Positions 1 to 7,270 of a DNA stretch of 64,000 bases are shown in pieces. Location: the NCBI RefSeq assembly GCF_947494015.1, contig NZ_CANLTL010000002.1:62001-126000 (forward strand), read 5' to 3'. The translations under genes were made by a program, and so were the position numbers. Numbering within the stretch: position 1 is the first letter of the stretch; every line of letters begins with the position of its first letter. Source of the DNA: an uncultured Cellulomonas sp. GTDB taxonomy: Bacteria; Actinomycetota; Actinomycetes; Actinomycetales; Cellulomonadaceae. Below the pieces are notes generated by a model, which was not told where the DNA came from, made no database searches, and worked only from the letters and a program-made list of their open reading frames with translations.

Positions 1-104
1 GCGCCGGCGGGCACCGACAGGTCCATGCCGGGCAGCACCTCGGCGCCACCGCGGACCACCCGCAGCCCACGGACCTCGACGATCGCGCCCGTGCTGCCGG
101 CCAT
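1..104 (-). CDS. ABC transporter ATP-binding protein, N-terminal fragment
   Basis: Only the first 34 codons are in the window; the gene continues past the left edge. The visible protein starts MAGSTGAIVEVRGLRVVR and continues with a glycine-rich turn and LSVPAG. This is the usual first beta-strand layout of an ABC nucleotide-binding domain just before the Walker A loop, which is not visible. The ATG at 104 has no Shine-Dalgarno sequence, but a TAGCGT hexamer lies 6 nt upstream, which suggests a leaderless message. The transported substrate cannot be told. Confidence 0.65.
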   Translation of the reverse strand, partial: MAGSTGAIVEVRGLRVVRGGAEVLPGMDLSVPAG

Positions 105-116
105 GCACCGACGCTA
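105..116 (-). promoter_or_regulatory. Leaderless -10 element for the left-edge ABC ATPase
   Basis: Read on the minus strand, TAGCGT (116 to 111) is followed by six bases and then the ATG at 104. There is no ribosome binding site between them. This matches the TANNNT-plus-6-to-8-nt spacing seen before several other genes in the window. Confidence 0.5.
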
Positions 117-143
117 CGCCGGTGCACGGCCGCGCGGCACGGC

Positions 144-980
144 TCAGGCGACCGGGTCACCCGGTCCGTAGGGCGCGAGCCGCAGCACTCGCCCGTCCGA
201 CGCGACGACGTCGTCGGCGGCGGCCAGCAGCGACTCGACCGTGTCCGTCCCGGCCCGCACGAACCGCCCGGACAGCTCGTCCAGCCGACCCTCGGCGAAG
301 GCCAGCAGCAGGGCCACGACGTCGGCCGGTGCCGTCCAGTCGGTGCGGTCGTCGTGCACGGGCATCGACGCCGTCATGTCGGTCGCGACGGTGCCCGGCG
401 CGAGGTCCAGCACCCGCAGCCCTGCAGCCCGGTACTGGTGGTCCAGCAGCGCGGTGAACCGGGCCAGTGCGCCCTTGCTGATGCCGTAGCCGGTGTAGGC
501 GGGCGCCAGCCGGTGGGCCGAGCCGCTGTTGACGTTGACGACCCGCCCCCCGCCGCGCGCGAGCATGCCCGGCAGGGCCGCGTGGGTGACCAGCAGCGGG
601 TTGCGGACGTTGGTCTCGATCACGCGCCAGACGTCCTCGGGGTCGTCCTCACCGAAGGGCACCTCGCGCTGCTCGATCACCCCGGCGTTGTTGACGAGCA
701 GGCTCGGGGCTCCGAGCGCGTCCTCGACCTGGTCGACGGCGCGGCGGGCGTCGTCGGGCACGGCGAGGTCGCCGGTCACGACGGCGGTGCGCACGCCGGC
801 GTCCGCGCAGCGCCCCGCCACCTCGTCCAGCGGACCCCGGCTGCGGGCGACCAGCCCGACGGCGTAGCCGGCGGCGGCGAGGCCGAGCGCGAGGTCACGG
901 CCGATGCCGCGCCCCGCCCCGGTGACCAGGGCGATGCGGGGCTCGACGGGCGGGGTGGCGGGCACGGTGGTGGTGGTCAT
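144..980 (-). CDS. SDR family NAD(P)-dependent oxidoreductase
   Basis: Classical short-chain dehydrogenase of 278 aa. The cofactor-binding TGAGRGIG motif is at residues 20-27, the structural NNAG motif near 97-100, and a Ser...Tyr-Gly-Ile-Ser-Lys active site (YGISK) near 160. It should reduce or oxidise a small carbonyl or alcohol substrate in the cytoplasm. The substrate cannot be read from sequence. The N-terminal extension of about 14 Thr/Pro-rich residues before the first beta-strand is short and probably disordered. It stands alone between the left-edge ABC gene and the PadR pair. The family call is safe; the function is open. Confidence 0.88.
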   Translation of the reverse strand: MTTTTVPATPPVEPRIALVTGAGRGIGRDLALGLAAAGYAVGLVARSRGPLDEVAGRCADAGVRTAVVTGDLAVPDDARRAVDQVEDALGAPSLLVNNAGVIEQREVPFGEDDPEDVWRVIETNVRNPLLVTHAALPGMLARGGGRVVNVNSGSAHRLAPAYTGYGISKGALARFTALLDHQYRAAGLRVLDLAPGTVATDMTASMPVHDDRTDWTAPADVVALLLAFAEGRLDELSGRFVRAGTDTVESLLAAADDVVASDGRVLRLAPYGPGDPVA

Positions 981-1013
981 AACCCCATGCTGCCCGGCCG
1001 GGCGGCGTGCGAC

Positions 1014-1859
1014 TCAGCGGAGCAGCAGCTCGATCGCGACGAGGACCAGTGCGGCGGCCGGCACCAGCAGCGCACCGCCGTACCGCAACGCCGTGAGCCC
1101 CCACCGCGCACCGCCCGCGTGAGGACCCGGCGCACCGCGCCCGTCGGTGCCCGTCGCCGTGGCTGCGGCCGTGCGGTGGACCGTGGCCGACACCGGGTCG
1201 TCGGCGCCGACGTCGCCGTGCAGCAGCACCAGCTGCCACACCGTGCCGGCCACCACCAGGACGCCGCCGGCGGTCAGGGCGAGCGCGCCCGGCACGGTCA
1301 CCAGGACGTCGCGGAGGACCAGGAACAGCACCACGAGCACCCCCAGGTGGGCCATGGCGGCTGCCCAGGCGAGCACCGGCCGTTGCACGACGAACCGCAC
1401 GACCGGGGTGAACCACCGCAGGGCGGCCGCGACGCCCACGAGCAGCAGGACGGCGGCGGCCACCAGGCCGGAGGTGAGCTCCAGCGGCTCCCCCGTCCGC
1501 ACCGTGGATGCCGAGCCCGACACCAGGAGCAGTCCGGTCCCCGGCAGCACCCACGGCAGGACGGGTCCGAGGTCCTCGCGGGTGACCGGGACGGGGGGCA
1601 GAGCCAGGGTGCGGGCGTAGGCGACAGGGTCCCCGAACGCCTCCCGCACGCCCTCGCCGCTGTCCGCGCAGTGCGAGCCGACCTCCACCAGCGCGTCCCC
1701 GATCGCCCGACCGGGAACGTCGAGCATGCGCAGCTCGAGGATGAAGTCGTCCGCCCAGCCGGGGTCGACCCCGGGGGCGAGCGCGGCGGTCACGGGCGCC
1801 ATCGAGCCGGGCCGGCGGCGCGCCGAGCGGCTCGTGCGCGCGGGAGCGTGGTGCGTCAT
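1014..1859 (-). CDS. HAAS-like (DUF1700-type) integral membrane protein
   Basis: 281 aa. Residues about 30-95 form a soluble, mostly helical region containing an ADSGEGVREAFGDPVAYA stretch. This is the pattern of HAAS/DUF1700 signalling domains that accompany PadR regulators. It is followed by about five or six hydrophobic membrane segments (for example around LVAAAVLLLVGVAAAL and GALALTAGGVLVVAGTVW). The ATG overlaps the TGA of the upstream PadR gene in an ATGA junction, so the two are translationally coupled. In known PadR-HAAS pairs the membrane partner senses or interacts with other membrane proteins. That role here is inferred from the family. Confidence 0.75.
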   Translation of the reverse strand: MTHHAPARTSRSARRRPGSMAPVTAALAPGVDPGWADDFILELRMLDVPGRAIGDALVEVGSHCADSGEGVREAFGDPVAYARTLALPPVPVTREDLGPVLPWVLPGTGLLLVSGSASTVRTGEPLELTSGLVAAAVLLLVGVAAALRWFTPVVRFVVQRPVLAWAAAMAHLGVLVVLFLVLRDVLVTVPGALALTAGGVLVVAGTVWQLVLLHGDVGADDPVSATVHRTAAATATGTDGRGAPGPHAGGARWGLTALRYGGALLVPAAALVLVAIELLLR

Positions 1860-2296
1860 CGTCGTGCTCCGTCCCGGACCGGCTGCGGTCCCGTGGCGTC
1901 GTGCGGCTCGGACGAGGACGGGCCGTCCTCGCCGTCGTGCTTCCGCGCCGGTGCGGGCGCCGGCGCGGACGTGACCAGGTCGGACGTCAGACGGGCGAAG
2001 GCGACCCACCGGGCGGCCCCCTGCTGCCAGGCGCGCCGGCCGTCGTCGGTCAGCGCGTAGTACTTGCGGCCGGGACCGCCCTCCCCGGCACGCCACTCGA
2101 CCGCGACCAGGCCCGCGGTCTCGAAGCGGGTCAGCAGGGGGTAGAGGGTGCCGCCCTTGAGCGCGCCGAGCCCGGCCTCGCCGAGCCGGGTCGCGATCGC
2201 ATAGCCGTAGGTGGGGCCGTCCGCGAGCACCCGCAGGACGCACACCTCGAGCACGCCGCGGAGCCAGTCGCCGGGCCAGGGGGACGTCTCGCTCAC
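1856..2296 (-). CDS. PadR family transcriptional regulator
   Basis: 146 aa winged-helix repressor. The region GPTYGYAIATRL followed by GGTLYPLLTRFETAGLV and GRKYYALTDDGR is diagnostic for PadR (helix-turn-helix, wing, start of the dimerisation helix). The C-terminal 40 residues are low-complexity and charged. The GTG start at 2296 has no Shine-Dalgarno sequence but carries TACTGT 7 nt upstream. That region is covered by a palindrome (2300-2333), suggesting leaderless transcription and autorepression. It sits in an operon with the HAAS membrane protein, with a 4-bp overlap. The ligand is unknown. Confidence 0.9.
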   Translation of the reverse strand: MSETSPWPGDWLRGVLEVCVLRVLADGPTYGYAIATRLGEAGLGALKGGTLYPLLTRFETAGLVAVEWRAGEGGPGRKYYALTDDGRRAWQQGAARWVAFARLTSDLVTSAPAPAPARKHDGEDGPSSSEPHDATGPQPVRDGARR

Positions 2297-2333
2297 GCAG
2301 TAGACAGTACGGCTGACTAGACAGTCTGTCTAC
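2294..2333 (-). promoter_or_regulatory. PadR operator overlapping a leaderless promoter
   Basis: TAGACAG occurs at 2301-2307 and again at 2318-2324. The second copy is followed after one base by CTGTCTA (2326-2332), making a perfect 15-bp palindrome. The first copy, extended to GTAGACAG (2300-2307), also pairs with CTGTCTAC (2326-2333). The putative -10 TACTGT (2309 to 2304, minus strand) lies inside the array and is 7 nt from the GTG start. The arrangement fits autorepression by the PadR protein. Confidence 0.7.
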
Positions 2334-2381
2334 CAAGCGAGCGTGACTGGTTCCGTCGGCGACCGGGTGGCCGACGGCGGC

Positions 2382-3320
2382 TCAGAACCCGGGCACGTGC
2401 GGTCCGTCGTCGTCCCACAGCAGCGGCGAGACGTACATGCGACGGCGCAACCGCTCGTGGTCCCAGGCGTGGTAGACGATCACGTCCGCACCGCTCGGGT
2501 CGGTGACCACGCTGTTGTGGCCGGGGCCCAGCGCCCACCCCTCGACGGTGTGCAGCACCCGGCGTGGGACGGCCGGCAACCGCCACGGACCCAGCGGGTG
2601 GTCCGCCTCGGCCCAGGACACCCCGTAGGTCTCGTTCTGCCAGTTGCCGCCGGAGAAGAAGCAGTAGAGGCGGTCCCCGCGCCGCCGGACGAACGGGCCC
2701 TCCAGGGTGTGCCAGTCGTACACCTGTCCGTACATCTCGCGCTGCCGCAGGAAGATCTGCCAGTCGTCGTCGGGCCGCAGGATCGTCCTGGCCTCGCCCG
2801 CCACCTGCGTCGGCGACACCAGCCGGTCGACGGCGAGCATCGTGCCCACCCGGTCCCCCTCCAGGACGTCATGGGCGTGGTACAGGTACCAGCTGCCGTC
2901 GTCGTCGCGGAAGGGATGCGGGTCGATCGCGAACCGCGCGTCGGGCGTGAGGTCCACCCCGCAGTCGACGAACGGACCGGTGGCGACGTCCGCCGCCGCG
3001 ACGCGCAGGTGGTGGTCGTGGACGCCGTGCCCGACCGAGTAGTACATCCAGAACCGGCCGTCCACCTCGGCCACCTCGGGCGCCCAGTAGTCCGTCCCCG
3101 ACTCGACCGGCAGCGGCTCGAGCGCGCCGCCGTGGTCGGTCCAGTGCTCGAGGTCCGGCGACGTCAGCACCCGCAGCTCCCGGACGTCGTCCGGGCTACG
3201 GTCCGGAGCGTCCGGTGGGAAGGTCCCGTACGCCGCGTACCCGTCGCCCGTGCGCAGCACGAACGGGTCGGCGAGGTAGCCGGGATGGACGGGCACGTGC
3301 TCGCGGTCGACGGCCGACAT
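2382..3320 (-). CDS. Glycoside hydrolase family 43 protein (beta-xylosidase/arabinofuranosidase type)
   Basis: 312 aa, probably a single five-bladed beta-propeller domain. The three GH43 carboxylates can be assigned: Asp18 in YLADPF (general base), Asp133 in FAIDPHPF (pKa modulator) and Glu207 in LEGPFV (general acid). No signal peptide is visible, so it likely cleaves imported oligosaccharides in the cytoplasm. The start at 3320 is chosen because GGGGAG lies just upstream and the catalytic Asp then falls where the family expects it; longer open frames upstream are not supported. It is transcribed divergently from a GH2 gene, suggesting joint control and a shared arabinoxylan-like substrate (inference). 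Confidence 0.88.
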   Translation of the reverse strand: MSAVDREHVPVHPGYLADPFVLRTGDGYAAYGTFPPDAPDRSPDDVRELRVLTSPDLEHWTDHGGALEPLPVESGTDYWAPEVAEVDGRFWMYYSVGHGVHDHHLRVAAADVATGPFVDCGVDLTPDARFAIDPHPFRDDDGSWYLYHAHDVLEGDRVGTMLAVDRLVSPTQVAGEARTILRPDDDWQIFLRQREMYGQVYDWHTLEGPFVRRRGDRLYCFFSGGNWQNETYGVSWAEADHPLGPWRLPAVPRRVLHTVEGWALGPGHNSVVTDPSGADVIVYHAWDHERLRRRMYVSPLLWDDDGPHVPGF

Positions 3321-3429
3321 CGGCGCTCCCCTTCCGGGCGCGGCTGGCGGCGGTGCGCAGCCGACCCGGCGGACCATAGCAACGCGGTCCCACGTGCCGC
3401 CCACCCGACCCCTGCCCCATGCTGGCGTC

Positions 3430-5340
3430 ATGGCACCTGCGCGGAGCGAGGCCCACCCGGACGACCCGGCCGTGCCCGGCGCCGGGGCGGACCGGCCGGG
3501 CTCGGGGATGGACCCGAACCACCCCCGGCCCCAGCTGACCCGTCCAGGCTGGGAGGACCTCAGCGGGCCGTGGGAGTTCGCCTTCGACGACCGGTCGGTG
3601 GGCACCCGTGAGCAGTGGCACCGGGATGGGTCCGCGGTGTTCGACCGCGTGATCCAGGTGCCGTTCCCGTTCGAGTCCCCCGCGAGCGGCGTCGGTGACA
3701 CCGGCTTCCACCCCGTCGTCTGGTACCGGCGGCCCTTCACGGTGTCCGCCCGCCCGGGGTACCGGGTGCTGCTGAACTTCGGGGCGGTCGACTACCGGGC
3801 GCACGTGTGGGTCAACGGCCAGGCCGTGGCCTTCCACGAGGGCGGCCACACGCCCTTCACCGCCGACATCACCGCGGCCCTGGACCCGTCGGGGAGCCAG
3901 ACGGTCGTCGTGCGCTCCGAGGACAGCCCCACCGACCTGCGTCAGCCGCGCGGCAAGCAGGACTGGCAGCCGCAGGCGCACGCCATCTGGTACGACCGCA
4001 CGTCCGGGATCTGGCAGCCGGTCTGGCTCGAGCACGTCCCGGAGACCCGGATCCGGTCCCTGCGCTGGAGGTCCGACGCCGACCGACGAAGCATCGACCT
4101 CACCGTCCGGGTGCACGACGACGGCCGTCCCGACCTGCGCCTGCGCGTGGTGCTGCGCCAGCACGACCGGGTCCTGGCCGACGACCTCTACGCCGTCGAC
4201 CACAGCGAGATCCAGCGCCGCATCGTCCTGGCCGAGAACGACATGAGCCTGGGCCACTCGGACCTGCTGTGGTCCCCCGAGAGCCCGAACCTCATCGACG
4301 CCGAGCTGACCCTGGTGGACGGCGACGAGGTGGTCGACCGGGTGGGAAGCTACACCGCGGTGCGCAGCATCTCCGCGTCGCGTGACCGGCTGCTGCTCAA
4401 CGGCCGGCCCTACTTCCTGCGGCTGGTGCTCGCGCAGGGCTTCTGGCCCGAGTCGCACCTGGCCGCGCCCGACGCCGACGCGCTGCGCCGCGAGGTGCAG
4501 CTGGTCAAGGACCTCGGCTTCAACGGCGTCCGGCTGCACCAGAAGGTCGAGGACCCGCGGTTCCTGGCGTGGTGCGACCGGCTCGGTGTCCTGGTGTGGG
4601 CGGAGATGCCGGCCGCGTACGAGTTCTCGCCCATGACGATCAGCCGGCTGTCGCGCGAGTGGCTCGAGATCCTCGAGCGCGACGCCTCCCACCCGTGCGT
4701 CATCGCCTGGGTGCCGGTCAACGAGAGCTGGGGCGTGCCGGCGCTCGAGCGGTCACCCGCGCAGCAGGACCTGGTCCGTTCGCTGTACCACCTCACCAAG
4801 GCCTACGACCCGGACCGGCTGGTCATCGGCAACGACGGCTGGGAGCATCCGGTCACCGACATCGTCACCGTGCACGACTACACCTCCCGCGGCGCCGTCC
4901 TGCGCCAGCGGTACGGCTCCTGGGAGGCGCTCGAGCACACCCTGGCGCGCACTCAGCCGGGGTACCGGGTGGTCCTGCTGCCCGGCGCCGCCCGCGAGGA
5001 CCGCCCCGTCCTGATCAGCGAGTTCGGCGGCATCTCGCTCGATGTCGGCGAAACCACGGGGTGGCGCGGCTACGGCGGCGTGTCCGACCCCGAGGCGCTC
5101 GTGCGCGGCTACACCGACCTGGTCACCGCACTGCTGGACAGCCCCGCGGTGGTCGGCTTCTGCTGGACGCAGCTCACCGACACCCAGCAGGAGCGCAACG
5201 GCCTGCTCACCGCCGACCGCCGGGCCAAGGCGCCCGTCGAGCAGATCCGCGCCGTCACGGTCCGCCCGGCCGCGGCCGTCCCCGGCGACGCGATCAACGA
5301 GTTCTCCTACGGGGACTACCCGACGGGCAGCACCGAGTAG
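3430..5340 (+). CDS. Glycoside hydrolase family 2 protein
   Basis: 636 aa from the chosen ATG. The order is an N-terminal jelly-roll sugar-binding domain (LSGPWEFAFDD, then GFHPVVWYRRPF), an immunoglobulin-like middle domain, and a TIM barrel beginning near NGRPYFLR. The acid/base Glu is in WVPVNESWG and the nucleophile Glu in ISEFGG, both typical of GH2 (beta-galactosidase, beta-glucuronidase or similar). No secretion signal is visible. The start is uncertain: the ATG at 3430 has a CATGCT hexamer 6 nt upstream (possible leaderless start), and the ATG at 3508 is an alternative closer to the family N-terminus. It is divergent from the GH43 gene with a gap of about 110 bp. Confidence 0.87.
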   Translation: MAPARSEAHPDDPAVPGAGADRPGSGMDPNHPRPQLTRPGWEDLSGPWEFAFDDRSVGTREQWHRDGSAVFDRVIQVPFPFESPASGVGDTGFHPVVWYRRPFTVSARPGYRVLLNFGAVDYRAHVWVNGQAVAFHEGGHTPFTADITAALDPSGSQTVVVRSEDSPTDLRQPRGKQDWQPQAHAIWYDRTSGIWQPVWLEHVPETRIRSLRWRSDADRRSIDLTVRVHDDGRPDLRLRVVLRQHDRVLADDLYAVDHSEIQRRIVLAENDMSLGHSDLLWSPESPNLIDAELTLVDGDEVVDRVGSYTAVRSISASRDRLLLNGRPYFLRLVLAQGFWPESHLAAPDADALRREVQLVKDLGFNGVRLHQKVEDPRFLAWCDRLGVLVWAEMPAAYEFSPMTISRLSREWLEILERDASHPCVIAWVPVNESWGVPALERSPAQQDLVRSLYHLTKAYDPDRLVIGNDGWEHPVTDIVTVHDYTSRGAVLRQRYGSWEALEHTLARTQPGYRVVLLPGAAREDRPVLISEFGGISLDVGETTGWRGYGGVSDPEALVRGYTDLVTALLDSPAVVGFCWTQLTDTQQERNGLLTADRRAKAPVEQIRAVTVRPAAAVPGDAINEFSYGDYPTGSTE

Positions 5341-5421
5341 ACCGCCCGGCGGGTGGTCCCCCACCGCCGCACCGGCCGTCGACGCCGATGGTCCACCGCC
5401 GGCCGCCTCACCGCGAGCGCC

Positions 5422-6498
5422 TCACCCCCAGGAGCCGCGCTCGTACTGGACGGGCCAGCCCGCGTCGGCTGCCGGGACGCGGAGCTCGTGCGCCGCCCGC
5501 AGCGGCCAGTACGGCTCGCGCAGCGCCGCCCGCCCGAGCAGGACGACGTCGGCGGCGCCGTCCACGAGGATGCTCTCGGCCTGCTGGGGCGACTCGATCA
5601 GCCCGACGGCGGCGACGGGCAGCCCCGAGCCCTCGCGGACGGCCCGGGCGGCGGGCACCTGGTACCCGGGGCCGACCGGGATGCTCGCGTGCGCGTTGCC
5701 GCCGGTGGACACGTCGACCAGGTCGACCCCGTGCCCGGCGAGGTCCTTGGCGACCTGCGTGACCTCCTCGACCGTGAGGCCGCCCTCGACCCAGTCGGTG
5801 GCGGAGACCCGGACCAGCAGCGGCCGGTCCTCGGGCCAGGTGCCGCGGACCGCGTCCACGGTCTCCACCAGCAGGCGCGCGCGGTTCTCCAGCGACCCGC
5901 CGTACTCGTCGGTGCGCTCGTTGGACAGCGGGGACAGGAACTGGTGCAGCAGGTACCCGTGCGCGGCATGCACCTCCACCACGTCGAAGCCGGCCTCCCG
6001 GGCACGCCGGGCTGCCGCGGCGAAGTCGCGCGGCACCTGGCGGACCTGCTCGGCGGTCATCGCGACGGGGGCGTCGTACCCCGGGAACGCGGTGGCCGAC
6101 GGCGCGACGGTGGGCCAGCCGCCGTCGGCCGTCGGGACCGAGCCCTGGATCGGCGACCACGGGCGGAAGGTCGACGCCTTGCGACCCGCGTGCGCGAGCT
6201 GGATCCCGGCCGACGAGCCATTGGCGTGGACGGAGTCGGTGACGCGTCGCCAGGCAACGACCTGGGTGTCGTTCCACAGCCCGGTGTCCTGCGGGGTGAT
6301 CCGGCCCTCGGGCACGACGGCGGTGGCCTCCGCGATCACCAGCCCGAACCCGCCGGCGGCCCGCGAGGCCAGGTGGACCAGGTGCCAGTCGTCCGGGACG
6401 CCGTCCGCGGCGGAGTACTGGCACATCGGCGCGAGCCACACACGGTTGGCGAAGGTCGTGCCGCGCAGGGTGAGGGGGCTGAAGAGTCGAGAGGTCAC
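5422..6498 (-). CDS. NADH:flavin oxidoreductase, old yellow enzyme family (YqjM-like)
   Basis: 358 aa FMN-dependent TIM-barrel ene-reductase. The N-terminal TSRLFSPLTLRG and PMCQYSA match the YqjM subclass, where this Cys tunes the flavin. HAAHGYLLHQFLSP carries the family's His pair and flavin contacts, and LVRVSATDW and ADVVLLGR lie in the later barrel strands. It should reduce activated C=C bonds using NAD(P)H. The start is placed at GTG 6498, which gives the usual N-terminus; a GTG at 6513 is the alternative and neither has a clear Shine-Dalgarno sequence. It is convergent with the GH2 gene. The physiological substrate is not predictable. Confidence 0.9.
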   Translation of the reverse strand: MTSRLFSPLTLRGTTFANRVWLAPMCQYSAADGVPDDWHLVHLASRAAGGFGLVIAEATAVVPEGRITPQDTGLWNDTQVVAWRRVTDSVHANGSSAGIQLAHAGRKASTFRPWSPIQGSVPTADGGWPTVAPSATAFPGYDAPVAMTAEQVRQVPRDFAAAARRAREAGFDVVEVHAAHGYLLHQFLSPLSNERTDEYGGSLENRARLLVETVDAVRGTWPEDRPLLVRVSATDWVEGGLTVEEVTQVAKDLAGHGVDLVDVSTGGNAHASIPVGPGYQVPAARAVREGSGLPVAAVGLIESPQQAESILVDGAADVVLLGRAALREPYWPLRAAHELRVPAADAGWPVQYERGSWG

Positions 6499-6545
6499 GA
6501 CGACGGCCAACACGGCGGTGCGGCTCGGGCATTCCCGCGTGATGC

Positions 6546-6588
6546 GCGACGGCCCGGTGACCTCGCCATGAGGTCACCGGGCCGTCGC
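6546..6588. repeat. Long perfect inverted repeat (19-bp stem, 5-nt loop)
   Basis: The arm GACGGCCCGGTGACCTC (6548-6564) pairs perfectly with 6570-6586 across the loop GCCAT. Two more base pairs extend the stem to 6546/6588. There is no T-run after it. It lies about 50 bp upstream of the old-yellow-enzyme gene and faces no gene end, so an ordinary terminator role is not obvious. Confidence 0.75.
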
Positions 6589-6990
6589 CACGTCTCCAGC
6601 ATCGTCTGCGCCACCACCCACCGCGCCCGCTTGTCCTTGTCTCGCGCGGCTTGAACCGCCCCCGGCCTGCTTGGGGACTGTCGGTGACGTGCCACCCGGT
6701 CCGTGCCCGTCCACCCCTCACCAGAGGTGCGTGACCCGACCGAGCCGATCCATTCGCGGCGGGATGCTGGCACCACCACGCAGACCGGGGAACTGCTGTG
6801 CGCCGCGGCTCTCACCGCGACACCCTGCCCATCGACGGGCACACCAGCAGTCTGAGGGGTTCAAGCCCACCGGTCCCACGAATATTCCGCCGGCCACCCG
6901 GCCACCCGGCGGCACCGGCCCGCGCCGCCCCCGGCGCACCGGTGCGGGACACGCCGGGCCGCTCTGCCGGGGCGTGTCGGTGGCCGCGAT

Positions 6991-7003
6991 TACCGTCGGG
7001 TCC
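6991..7003 (+). promoter_or_regulatory. Leaderless -10 element of the small Cys-rich gene
   Basis: TACCGT at 6991-6996 is followed by seven bases and the ATG at 7004, with no ribosome binding site. Confidence 0.5.
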
Positions 7004-7189
7004 ATGGCCACCACACGCATCCACACCTGCACCTACTTCGACGACGGCGGCCCGGAGCTGCTGTGCTGCTGCGGCGCCCGCGGCCTGTACCTGGTCGAGG
7101 ACGGTGACACCGACGCCCTGCTCGTCGCTCTGCTCGACGACGCGCCGATCGCCGGCTCCACCCGGGAGGACTTCGCCATCTCCGCGTGA
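7004..7189 (+). CDS. Small Cys/His-rich hypothetical protein (61 aa)
   Basis: No named family is recognised. The protein starts with Met-Ala-Thr-Thr, followed by IHTCTYFDDG and then LLCCCGARGLYLV, ending in an acidic stretch. The H-x-C and CCCG clusters could form a small metal-binding (zinc-ribbon-like) site. GC-rich third positions support coding. A leaderless -10 sits 7 nt upstream. Longer open frames extending upstream are not supported. The neighbours (flavin reductase, sugar epimerase) give no functional hint. Confidence 0.6.
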   Translation: MATTRIHTCTYFDDGGPELLCCCGARGLYLVEDGDTDALLVALLDDAPIAGSTREDFAISA

Positions 7190-7270
7190 CCCGCCCCGCC
7201 CCGCCCGGTGCGACCCGTCGCGACCGGGACGGCGACGAGGCGCTCGGTCCGCGCGGGCCGGCAGCGTGGA

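Larger units (their letters stand above)
6499..7003. other. Gene-free stretch of about 500 bp
   Basis: No open frame here has convincing coding bias or a recognisable product. It holds the strong hairpin at 6546-6588 and the promoter of the small gene at 7004. The bases near 6860-6890 look faintly like a tRNA T-arm (GGGGTTCAAGCCC), but no cloverleaf can be built around it. Confidence 0.6.

Noticed and set aside
354-2060. Long plus-strand open frame opposite the SDR, HAAS and PadR genes
   Set aside because: Its composition is His/Gln/Arg/Gly-rich with no family motif, a mirror of the coding bias of the real minus-strand genes.
6850-6890. tRNA-like T-arm (GGGGTTCAAGCCC)
   Set aside because: The T-stem has mismatches, and no matching acceptor, D-arm or anticodon arm can be found around it, so it is not reported as a tRNA.
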